The position numbers and the translations under genes were made by a program. From Pseudomonas fluorescens (GTDB taxonomy: Bacteria > Pseudomonadota > Gammaproteobacteria > Pseudomonadales > Pseudomonadaceae), in NCBI GenBank assembly GCA_902825215.1, contig LR782234.1, positions 3,348,001 to 3,412,000 of the forward strand: a stretch of DNA of 64,000 bases, given 5' to 3'. Shown here in pieces: positions 6,565 through 17,900 of this stretch (within the stretch, counting starts at the first letter, position 1; the number at the start of each line of letters is the position of its first letter). Below the pieces are notes generated by a model. It did not search any database, had not been told where the DNA came from, and saw only the letters and a list, made by a program, of their open reading frames with translations.

Positions 6565-8175
6565 ATGAGCCGTACCAAGCAGATAACAGATCACCTTAAA
6601 GCGCGTTATGCGATTCTGGTCATTGAGACGTACGAGGAAGAGCGCGCACTCAATGAAATTTCTGAAATCGCCAAGACGCTTGGCCATCGCTTGTTCATTT
6701 GGAACTCGACCTCAGGAGTCCAGACGAATGGTGTCATTGCTGGCGACAAAACCTATGACCTGAAAATAGCTCTGGACTTTTGCGAAGAAAGAGCCAAAGA
6801 AGAAAACAGCAAGAATATCTTTGTTTTCTGTGATGCTCACAACTACCTCACCGCAAGTTCTAATCCGGTCTATCGTCGCCGCCTCCGAGATCTTGCCATC
6901 AATATCCGCTCTCGTGGGTATCGAAGCAATTGTATTGTCGTGGCGCCCAGCTTTGAAATTGCCAACGATCTTCAGAAGGAAATAACGTTCATCGACTTCC
7001 CTTTGCCATCAAGGGATGAAGTCAAGGCTCAGGTTAATAACTTTGTTCGTTCCTGGCAGGACAACAGCAGCGTCAAGATTGATCTATCCAGCGCAACCCA
7101 AGACAAGCTCATTGATGCCGCTCTTGGTCTCACGGGATTGGAAATCGACAATAGTCTCTCTCGTTCATTGGTCGCCAGCCTGAGCTTGAATGAAGAGACG
7201 GTAAAGGACCTGCTTTGCGAAAAGAAACAAATCATCCGCAAAACAGGCATTTTGGAATATATCGACTCGAAAGTGAGCCTGGAGGATGTCGGAGGTCTGG
7301 CCACGCTCAAGAAATGGCTGCATTTACGTAGCCAGTGTTTCGGGCAACTCGCTCAGGAGTTCGGTGTTGGTACTCCGAAAGGTTTGCTGCTGACGGGAGT
7401 GCCCGGTTGCGGCAAGTCGCTAACGGCCAAATGCGTGGCGTCATCCTGGAACATGCCCTTGTTGCGGTTGGACATGGGAAAAATCTTCCAGGGGGTTGTG
7501 GGTTCCTCGGAATCCAATATTCGTTCTGCATTGCGTACTGCCGAAGCTGTTTCACCGTGCATTTTATGGATCGATGAAATTGAGAAAGGGCTTTCCGGCT
7601 CTTCCGGTGGAGCATCTGATGGTGGAACGGCCACGCGCGTGTTCGGCACGCTGTTGACCTGGATGCAAGAAAAAACCGCTCCCGTATTTGTCTTTGCGAC
7701 CGCCAACAACATCAACAGCTTGCCTCCGGAGTTGTTGAGAAAGGGTCGATTCGACGAAATATTTTTCGTTGATTTCCCGTCGACAGCAGAAAGAAAAAAG
7801 ATTCTTGAAATTCATCTGAAAAAATCCAGGCGTGACCCGGCAAAATTTGACCTGGATCGATTGTCCGCGCTCGGAGGCGAGGCGAATTTCGGTAAAGACA
7901 TTGTGCTTTCCGGTGCCGAAATCGAAGCGTGGGTTGGGGACTCGCTGATTGAAGCGTTTTCACGACGGATGAACGACTCCGGTAATGACAGTGACCTGAC
8001 CATGGCGGATTTTGAAACGACCATTTCGCGTTTGGTACCCATGAGCAAAATGCGTAAAGACGAGTTCACAAGACTTCGAGATTGGGCCAATCAAAACGCA
8101 ATCAGCGCTTCGGCCATAATTGCCGGCCAGAACGAAACGGACGCTCAAATCGGCGGCAGGCAAATTGATTTTTGA
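6565..8175 (+). CDS. Ycf46-like AAA+ ATPase
   Basis: A 536-residue AAA+ protein. The N-terminal 250 residues (HLKARYAILVIETYEEERAL near 10-29) match the non-ATPase domain of Ycf46, a protein encoded in some plastids and in cyanobacteria. The ATPase domain has Walker A GVPGCGKS at 278-285, Walker B WIDEIE with Asp337-Glu338, a sensor-1 TANN segment, and arginine-finger candidates in RKGRFDE (392-398). It should form a ring and remodel a protein client with ATP; the client is unknown. It is last in an operon with the DUF1257-DUF2997 and radical-SAM genes. A 725-base region without confident genes follows. Confidence 0.85.
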   Translation: MSRTKQITDHLKARYAILVIETYEEERALNEISEIAKTLGHRLFIWNSTSGVQTNGVIAGDKTYDLKIALDFCEERAKEENSKNIFVFCDAHNYLTASSNPVYRRRLRDLAINIRSRGYRSNCIVVAPSFEIANDLQKEITFIDFPLPSRDEVKAQVNNFVRSWQDNSSVKIDLSSATQDKLIDAALGLTGLEIDNSLSRSLVASLSLNEETVKDLLCEKKQIIRKTGILEYIDSKVSLEDVGGLATLKKWLHLRSQCFGQLAQEFGVGTPKGLLLTGVPGCGKSLTAKCVASSWNMPLLRLDMGKIFQGVVGSSESNIRSALRTAEAVSPCILWIDEIEKGLSGSSGGASDGGTATRVFGTLLTWMQEKTAPVFVFATANNINSLPPELLRKGRFDEIFFVDFPSTAERKKILEIHLKKSRRDPAKFDLDRLSALGGEANFGKDIVLSGAEIEAWVGDSLIEAFSRRMNDSGNDSDLTMADFETTISRLVPMSKMRKDEFTRLRDWANQNAISASAIIAGQNETDAQIGGRQIDF

Positions 8176-8900
8176 TGGTGGTCGTGAAGCAAAGGCGAAG
8201 GCCTGCTGGTGCAGGATTGTGCGCAAACTCCACCAGAACCAAACCGGAAATTCTTTTGCCTCCCCCTGATCGCGGTTTTGGGCATTTGCTCCCGGCCTGC
8301 GCGTAGCAGGCACCAAGGTAATGTTCGGTGCTTCAATCTGCTGTTGCCGAAGTTAACGTCGCAACAACGCATTGAACATCGAACAGACCCCAAGACGAGA
8401 CTTTCAGAATTTTTGAATCAGCGTCGGGCATCATACGATCAGTTCGACGTCCGATAGCAAGCGCACTAAGTTGTACGAGACCTGAAAAATCCACTCGAAG
8501 CGTAATCCGCGGATGACCCGGTTTTCCTGTACAGCTCCTGACTCGCAGCTAAACCCAAGGAATTAATCCCTTCGAATAAAGTCCGGCGTCCAACTTGATC
8601 GCTCATCGGCGCGATTTGATATCGAGTAGCCATTACTTACCTGCCGATGCCAATCAGGATGACTCTAAGTTCGCCTTGGACGCGTTATCCGAAACATTTT
8701 GTTGCATCGATAACGCGCTTGGATCCAAGGTTCCGACAAGCGGCAATGAAGATTTTATCTGTTTTTTTTCAATTAGTTAGAAGCTCCTGTTTCTTTGCCT
8801 GAATTGTCTGTCAGATATCAGACACCCCCAACTCCCCCTCCCAATCTATGGTTCTCCCTATAGCCGTGGCCATATGCCGATGCACTAACAGGGAGTAGTA
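8176..8900. other. Long intergenic region before the giant adhesin gene
   Basis: No convincing gene was seen on either strand. Short frames exist but have poor starts and no family resemblance. The right half is AT-rich and presumably holds the adhesin promoter. A palindrome lies at 8809-8824, and a ribosome-binding site (CAGGGAG) sits about seven bases before the ATG at 8901. The length suggests several regulatory inputs or a long untranslated leader. Confidence 0.5.
8809..8824. promoter_or_regulatory. Palindromic candidate operator upstream of the adhesin gene
   Basis: TGTCAGATATCAGACA is 14/16 palindromic around GATATC and lies 77 bases before the adhesin start, a position where a dimeric regulator could act. 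It does not match the FleQ box as I know it. The binding protein is unknown. Confidence 0.3.
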
Positions 8901-11900
8901 ATGGACAACATCGTTATTGCCGACAAAGCCAGTTCGCAACTCACCGCGCAGAATTGGGGTAACGTTCAGCTCAATCAGCCTTCAGTTGTACAAATTCCGG
9001 CCCGGCCCGAGCAGCTGGCGTCGACCAGTCGCAGCGGTCAGGATCTGATCCTGAATCTGAAGTCTGGCGAGCAGATCAAAATCACCAATTTCTTTGTCAC
9101 CAGCCCTGACGGTGTTGCCAACGACATCGTGTTCCAAGGCGATGACGCCACCCTGTGGCAGGCGCGCTACAACGCGGAACCGTTCAATGGCTTTACCTTC
9201 GACGAAATAGGCTCGCTCGACGAGTTGATCGCCGGTGTCGGCGTGGTTGATGGCGCCACTCCCGCATGGGCGATCGCCGGGCTGGGCCTGTTGGGTGCTG
9301 GTGGTGCGGCGGCGGCTGCGGGCGGTGGAGGCGGAGGCGGCGGTGGTGGCAATGGCGATGCGACGCCACCCGCGACTGCGACCGGTCTGAGCTTGTCGGC
9401 CGATGGCCGCTCGTTGACTGGATTCGGCGAGCCCGGCAGCGTCGTGCAGGTGCGCGATGCGGCCGGCAATCTGCTGGGCTCTGGCACCGTCGGTGCCGAC
9501 GGGCAATTCCAGATTGACCTGAACACTCCGCAAAACAACGGCCAACCCCTCGATGTGACGCTGATTGACGGTGCAGGCAATGTGTCCACACCGGGCACGG
9601 TCACCGCGCCGGACACCACTGCGCCTACCGCCCCCGCCAATCTCAGCGTGAGTGCCGATGGCGCGCAACTCGCCGGCACCGGTGAAGCCGGCGCGACCAT
9701 TCAGGTGCGCGCAGCCGATGGCAGTCTGTTGGGCAGCGCCGTGGTGGCGGCGGATGGCACTTTCAGTGTAACGCTCAGCCCGGCGCAAAGCGGCGGTCAG
9801 TCATTGACCGTCAATGCCATCGATGCGGCTGGCAATATTTCCTCGGGCGCAACGGTCAGCGCTCCGGAGATTGTCGAACCGCAAACACCCGCGAACCTCG
9901 GTTTGAGCAGTGACGGCAGCCAGCTCAGCGGTACCGCCAGGGCCGGCACCACGGTTGAAGTGCGTGCGGCCAATGGCGACGTGCTCGGACGTGCGACGGT
10001 CGGCGCTGACGGCACCTTTACGGTGACGCTTAGCCCGGCGCAAACCAACGGCGAAGTGCTCAGCGTGGTTGCGCTCAATGGCCTCGGCGCGCAATCGCCT
10101 GCGGTGACATTCAACGCAGCGGACATTACCGGCCCCACTGCGGCAACGGATGTATCCGTCAGCAGCGATGGTCTGTCTGTCAGTGGCCGCGGTGAACCCG
10201 GCAGCACGGTCAGTGTGACCAATGCCCAAGGCACAGTGCTCGGCACGGCGCTGGTCGCGGCGGACGGTTCATTCACGGTGCAGCTCAACGCCGCGCAAAT
10301 CAACGGTGAAGCACTCAGCGTGCAGCTCACCGACGCCGCGGCCAATCCTTCGCCGGCGGTAACCGTCACTGCGGGCGACCTCGACGGCCTGACGCAGCCC
10401 AGCGACATCAATTTGAGCGTGAATGGCGCGCAAATGAGAGGGCGCGGTCAGGTCGGTTCCACCGTGACTGTGCGCGATGCCAACGGTAATGTGCTCGGCT
10501 CGGCGGTGGTCGACGCCGACGGTACCTTCACCGTGCAATTAAGCCCGCCGCAGAACAATGGCGAAACCCTGCAGATCAGCGCCAGCGACAGCGCGGGCAA
10601 CACCTCCGCGCCGCTGACCTATGTAACCCCTGACACCCAAGGCCCGGCGCCACTGACGAGCGTCACCCTCGATGGCCAGGGACAGACGCTGACCGGTCAG
10701 GGTGAGGCCGGCGCGGCCATCACTGTGCGCGATCCGGCGGGCAATATCATCGGCACCGGCACGGTCGGCAGCGACGGCAATTTCACCGTCAACCTCTCGA
10801 CGCCGCAGACCGATGCGCAACAACTGCAAGTGATTCAGACTGACGCGGACGGCAACCCGTCGGCACCGGTCAACGTCACGGCACCCGACCTGAGCACACC
10901 GGTGGCGGTCTCCGACGTCGACATTTCGGCGAACGGTGCCGTGGTCACCGGCGCGGGCCAGCCAGGCGCCACCGTGACCGTCACCGGCGCAGGCGGCGTG
11001 GTCTTGGGTTCCGCTATCGTCGGCAGCGACGGCCGCTTTGAAATCAATCTTTCCTCGCCGCAGACCAACGGCCAGAATCTAAGCGTCGTGCAGACTGACG
11101 CCTCGACGTCAGCTTCGCCGGCGGTGCCGGTTCAGGCGCCCGATATTCAGGCCCCCAGCGCACCGGCGAATCTGGCGCTGGATCCGACGGGCAGCACACT
11201 CACCGGTACCGGCGAGCCCGGCGCTACGGTGTCGGTCAAGGACCTGGCCGGCAACACCTTGGGCACCGCGATTGTCGACGGCAACGGTGGATTTTCGGTC
11301 TCGCTGAACAGCCCGCAGACCAACGGCCAGCCGCTGCAAGTCAGCCAATCGGACGGTGTCAACGTTTCTCCCGGCACTCCGCTAACGGCGGCAGACACTA
11401 CCGCTCCGCTGGCACCCGCTAATCTGGTCTTGAACAGCAACGGCGTGACACTGACGGGTACGGGCCAGGCTGGGAGCACCGTTACGGTGACCGCGCCGGA
11501 TGGTTCGGTGCTCGGCACCGCGCTGGTGGCCAGCAACGGCAGCTTCACCGTCAACCTCAGCCCGGCGCAACTCGACGGCCAGGTGTTGAGCGTGACCCAG
11601 ACCGATGCGAGTACCCTGCCCTCGCCGGCCGCCCCGGTCACCGCACCGGATGTCACCGCACCGCCAGTGCCGAGCGGGTTGATCATCGACCCGGCGGGGG
11701 CCACGGTCAGCGGCACCACGCAGCCGAACAATACCGTCGAAGTGCTGGACGCCAACAGCAACGTCATCGGCACCGCAACCGCTGACGGCACGGGCGCTTT
11801 CACGGTCAACCTCGATACCGCGCAGACCAACGGCGAAGCGCTGCAAGTGGTGGTGTCGGACGGCACCAATGCTTCACTGCCGGGCACTGTCACCGCACCG

Positions 11901-14900
11901 GATAACACCCCACCGGCGCCGGTCAGCGATCTGGCGCTCAACCCGGCAGGCGATCAGGTTTCCGGCCTCGCCGAGCCCGGCACACAGGTCACCGTCAGCA
12001 TTGCCGGCGGTGGCACGGTGTTGGGCACCGCGACGGCGGGTGCGGATGGCCGCTTCGTGGTGACCCTGAGTCCACCGGCCGAGCCTGGCGGTGATCTGGA
12101 AGTGATCAGCACTGACGGCGGCGGCAACGATTCGCCGGTCGTACCACTGACCGGTCTTGACGGTAGCCAGGTCGCGACCCCGGACAATCTGGTCCTGAGC
12201 GCGGACGGATTCACCCTGACCGGCACGGGAACGCCCGGTTGCACGGTGACCGTGACCAACAGCAATGGCGATGTACTCGGGTCAGGCCTGATCAATGAAT
12301 CCGGTAGCTTCACCTTGTTGCTCAATGCCAAACAGATCAACGCGCAAGTGCTGCAAGTCACCGCGACCAGCCCCGACGGTGATGTCTCCGTACCGGGCAC
12401 GGTAACGGCCGCCGATGGCACGCCACCCGAGGCAGTGAGCAATCTGCTATTGAACGCCACCGGCAGTGCGCTGACCGGCCGTGGCGAAGCCGGCGCGACC
12501 GTCACTGTCACTGACAGCAACGGCACGGTGTTGGGCACAGCACTGGTGGCCAGCAATGGCAGCTTCAGCCTGACGCTGACACCGGCGCAGCTCAATGGCC
12601 AGGCGCTCACCGTGATCCAGAGCGACGCCGCCGGCAATCCGTCGCAGCCTGCCAGCCTCATCGCCACCGATCTGCAGCCGCCCGCCGCCGCCACCGGCGT
12701 CACCATCAACGACGTCGGCACCGTGGTTAAAGGCCAGGGCGAAGCCGGCAGCACCGCGACCGTGCGTGATGCCGCCGGCAATGTATTGGCTACCGGTCTG
12801 GTCGATCAGAGCGGCAACTTCCAGGTCACCCTGCCCAACGCGCAGACCACCGGGCAAACCCTGCAAGTCACCCTGACCGATGCCAGCGGCAATACCTCCA
12901 CCGCCACCGGCGTGCCCACCGTCGACGGCACACCGCCCGCCGCCGTACAGAACCCGTTGATCAGCGCCGACGGCACTACGCTGAGCGGCAGCGGCGAAGT
13001 CGGCGCGACGGTCAATGTCACCAATGCCAGCGGCACCGTGTTGGGCAGTGCCGTGGTTGGCGCGGGCGGTACCTTCAGCGTGACGCTCGCGCCCGCGCCC
13101 ACCAACGGTGAAGCGTTGGCGATCAGCCAGACCGATGCTGCCGGCAATGTCTCGCCATCGACCAGCCTCAACGCGCCCGATATCAGTCCTCCGGCGGCAC
13201 TGACGCAGGTCGTGGTGAATGCCGACGGCGTGACCGTGACGGGTCACGGCGAGCCTGGCGCGACCGTGTCTGTGCGTAGCGCCGACGGTACCGTGCTCGG
13301 TACCGCGCAGGTCGGCAGCGGCGGCGCGTTCAGCGTCACCCTGAGCACGCCACAGCTGAATGCCGAAGTGCTGACGGTCACCCAGGAAGACCCGCCGGGC
13401 AACGTCTCCACGGCGGTCGACGTGATCGCGGTCGATCTGACCCCGCCAGCCATTCCGAGCGGGCTGACCTTGAACGCCGCCGGTGTGCAACTGGCCGGTA
13501 ATGCCGAAGCTGGCAGCACGGTGACCGTACGTGACAGCCAAGGCAACGTGCTCGGCACCACGACAGCCGCCGCCAATGGCACATTCCAGGTGACACTCAA
13601 TTCCGCGCAAGCCAACGGCCAGTCGCTGAACGTCACGGCCACGGACGCGGCGGGCAATCCGTCCGCCCCGGCCATTCTCAATGCCGCTGACAGCACTGCG
13701 CCGTTAGCGGCGAACGATCTGGCGGTCAGCGCCAACGGTGCGACGTTGACCGGTATCGGTGAAGCCGGTGCCAACGTTGAAGTTCGCGACGCCGGCGGTG
13801 CGCTGTTGGGCACTGCCACTGTCGGCAACAACGGCAATTTCAGCGTCAGCTTGTCGCCGGCTGCGGTGGCCGGCTCGACACTTTCGGTTGTGCAGATCGA
13901 TGCCGCCGGCAACAGCGGTCCGGTGACTCCGGTGACGGCGCCGGGCAATCTGGCGGAAAGTGCGCCGAGCAATCTGGCCCTCAGCGCCGACGGTCTGACC
14001 CTGACCGGCGCCGCCACTGCTGGCAGCACCGTGAGCATTCGCAATGCCTCGGGGGTGTTGCTCGGCAGTGCAGTGGTTGCGGCCAACGGTAGCTTCAGCG
14101 TGGCCCTCAACGCGGCGCAACTCAACGGCGAGCAATTGTCTGCCGTGGCGACATCGACCACGGGCATCAACTCGTCGCCTACCGACTACACCGCTGCCGA
14201 CATCGCCGCCCCAACGCCACTCAGTGAACTCAGCCTCGCGCCAAACGGCGTCGCCCTCACCGGACGCGGTGAAGCCGGCGCCACGGTGACCGTGCTCGGC
14301 AGTGGCGGAGCGATCCTCGGCAGCGCGGTGGTGGCGGCCAACGGCACCTTCAGCGTGACCCTTAACCCGGCGCAAACCTCGGGCCAGACCCTGAGCCTGA
14401 GTCAAGCCGATGCTGCTGGCAATGAATCCAACAGCGCCAACCTGATCGCCCCGGATCTGCTCGCCCCCAACCCACCCGCCGCGCTGGCGGTGAGCAATGA
14501 CGGCAGCGTATTGACCGGCACTGGCGAGGCCGGGACCACAGTCAATGTGTTCAACGCCGCGGGTGCGCTGGTCGGCACCGGCACCGTCAGCATCGACGGC
14601 AGCTTTGCGATCACCCTGACCACGCCGCAGGCCAACGGCCAGGCGTTGACCGTGTCGCTGACCGACGCAGCCGGCAACACCTCGGCGGCCACACCGTTCA
14701 CCTCGGTCGACAGCACGCCGCCAGTGGCGGTGTCGCAACTGGGCATCAGCGGCGACGGCGCGACCCTGACCGGGCGTGGCGAACCAGGCGCGCAGGTGCG
14801 GGTCATCGACAGTGACGGCAATGTACTTGGCACTGCGCTGGTCAGCCCGACCGGCACCTTCACCCTGACGCTGACCCCGGCGCTGAGTAATGCCGAAGTG

Positions 14901-17900
14901 ATCAGCGTGGTGCAGGCCGACGCCACAGGCAACGACTCCCCTGCGGTGAGCCTGACCACCCCCGATTTCACGCCGCCCGACCCGCTAGCCAACGTCGACA
15001 TCAACAGCTCGGGCGCGCTGGTCACCGGCACCGGAGAACCCGGCGCGACCGTGACCGTGCGTGATGCCAACGGCACCCTGCTCGGCACCAGCGTGGTGCT
15101 GGCTGACGGCTCGTTCAGCGTGACGTTGAACCCGCCGCAGATCAACGAACAGATCCTCAACGTGCAGCAGGCCGATCCACCCGGCAACGTCAGCGCCCCG
15201 GTGCCGATCACCGCCCCGGACCTGACCCCACCCGCTACGCCTGTGGATCTGCAGATGAATGTGGCCGGCGACGTGCTCACCGGCCGTGGCGAAGTCGGCG
15301 CCGAGGTCAGCGTGACCCTGGCCAATGGCACGGTCCTGGGCACTGGCACGGTCGGCAGCGACGGGCTGTTCCAGATCAGCCTTTCACCGGCGCAGAGCAA
15401 CGGCGAAACGATCTTCGTCGAGCTCGCGGATGCCGCCGGCAACACCTCGCCTGTCGGCACGCTGGTAGCTGCCGACAGCACACCACCGGCGGCGCTGACC
15501 GATGTGGCGATCGATGCCAGTGGCAGCCTGATCACGGGGACCGGCGCGGCAGGCTCGCAAGTGGTGATTACCAACGCGGTCGGCACCATCGTCGGCACCG
15601 GCACCGTCGCGGCCGACGGCAGTTTCAGCGTGACCCTGAATCAGCCGCTGCTCAACGGCGAAGCCCTGTCGGTGATCCAGCGCGATGCCGCGGGCAACCC
15701 TTCGCCCGCAGCGCCGGTTACCGCGCCGGACGTCACCGCACCGGCCGCCCCTACCGGGCTGCAACTTTCGGCCGATGGATTGACACTGACCGGCAGCGGT
15801 GAAGCCGGCGCCACGGTGCGCGTGCTCAGCGCGACCGGCACCGTGCTGGGCTCGGCAACCGTGGCCGCCAATGGTTTGTTCAGCGTGACCCTCAACCCCG
15901 CGCAGGTGAACGGTGAGCAGTTAAGCGTCAATCAGACGGATCTGGCATCCAACACTTCACCGACTGCGCCGTTGCAAGCGGGCGATACCACCGTTCCACT
16001 GGCAGTCGCCGACCTTGATGTCAGCCAGGACGGTCTGACCGTGACCGGCACCGGCGAGCCCGGGGCGCTCGTCACCGTGCGCGACGGCGCGGTGGTGCTC
16101 GGCACCGCGAGGGTCGCGGAAGACGGCAATTTCAGCGTCACGTTGTCCGCGGCGCAACTTGATGGCCGCACGCTGTCGGTGGTGCAGGCCGATGCGAAAA
16201 ACAACCTGTCCGAGCCCGCTCTGATCGATGCGCCGGACAGCACCGCGCCGCTGGCGCCGACCGTCACGTCGTTGACTGCGGACGGCATTTTGCTCACGGG
16301 GACTGCCGAAGCAGGCAGCACCGTGACGGTGTTGTCGGCCAGCGGCACTGTGCTCGGCACTGCTGTGGCGTTGGTCAACGGCACCTACACCATCGAGCTT
16401 GATCCGCCGCAGACCAACGGCCAGGTGTTGTCGGTGATCGCCACGGATGAGGCGCTGAACACATCGCCAGCGCTGCCCTTCCCGGTACCCGACATCAGCG
16501 CTCCGGATGCCGTCACCGCTCTGACCATCAGCGGCGATCTGACCCAGCTCGCCGGGCGTGGTGAAGTCGGGGCCAGCGTCGAGGTGACCGACGCGCTGGG
16601 CAATGTTATCGGCACCGCCACGGTCGCGGCCAACGGTACGTTCCTGGTCGACCTGGCGCCGGGTATCACGGCCGGCCAGGTGTTGACCATCATTCAGACG
16701 GACGCGGCCAATAACGTTTCCGCTGATGCCATCCTGAACGTACCGGCTGTCCCGGCGCCGGACGCACCGGGCAATCTGCTCCTGTCAGACGATGGCGTGA
16801 CGCTGACCGGCACCGCAGCAATCGGCACCACCATCAACGTTTTCGGCGCTGACAACAGCCTGATCGGCACCGGCATCACCGGTCCGGACGGCACGTTCAG
16901 TGTCGTGCTGACGCCGGCGCAAACCAATGGCCAGAGCCTTGAGGTCACCGCCAACACGCCGCTGGGCGGCGCCTCGCTGCCCACCGAGATCACCGCCGAC
17001 GACACCTCAGCACCTGCGCCACTCAGTGATCTGGCGGTGAATGCCAGCGGCACGCTGGTCAGCGGTCGCGGTGAAGTCGGCGCAACGGTGCGGATCACTG
17101 GCGCGGGCGGGGTGTTGCTGGGTGAAACGGTGGTGGCGGCGAATGGTACGTTCAGCGCGCAACTGAATGCGCCGCAGGTCAACGGCCAGCTACTCAATGC
17201 CACACAGACCGATGCGGCCAACAACACGTCGCCGACGCTTCCGGTCACGGCGCCCGACTCTACCGCCCCGGCGGCACCGACCGCGCTGCTGCTCAGCGGC
17301 GCCGGGCTGGTGCTGGGCGGGCTCGGTGAAGCCGGCGCCCTCGTCACTGTGCGTGGCGCGGGAGGCACAGTGCTGGGCACGGCAACCGTGGCGGGCAACG
17401 GCACGTTCTCGGTGACTTTGTCCTCGGCGCAACTCAACGGTCAGCAATTGAGCGTCAGTCAGAGCGATGCGGCGGGCAATGTGTCGCCGTCGACCAACCT
17501 CAACGTCGCCGACACAACGCCACCGGCAGCATTGAGCAATGTGACCCTGAACGGCACCGGGCTGGCGGTCAGCGGTACGGGTGAAGCCGGCGCCACGGTC
17601 AGCGTGACCAACGCCGCTGGCACCGTGCTCGGTACTGCGGTGGTCAATGCCGGCGGTACCTTCACCGTGCAACTGTCCAGTGCCCAGCTCAACGGGCAGC
17701 AGCTCAACGTCCAACAGGCAGATCCGGCGGGCAATCTGTCGCCAGTGTTCAACCTGACGGCGAACGACACCCAGGCACCGGTCGCGGCCAGCGGTCTGGC
17801 GCTGGCCGCCAATGGCCTGACCGTGAGCGGCACTGGCGAAGCGGGCGCGACGGTCAATGTCTATGGGCCGGGCGGCGCGCTGCTCGGCACCAGCACAGTG

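Noticed and set aside
8209..8780. Short open frames of 60-80 codons upstream of the adhesin
   Set aside because: Poor starts, no ribosome-binding sites, low-complexity-like composition and no family resemblance.
8868..8886. Possible sigma-54 promoter (TGGCCATATGCCGATGCA) before the adhesin
   Set aside because: The GG and GC elements are 12 bases apart instead of 10, so the spacing does not fit.
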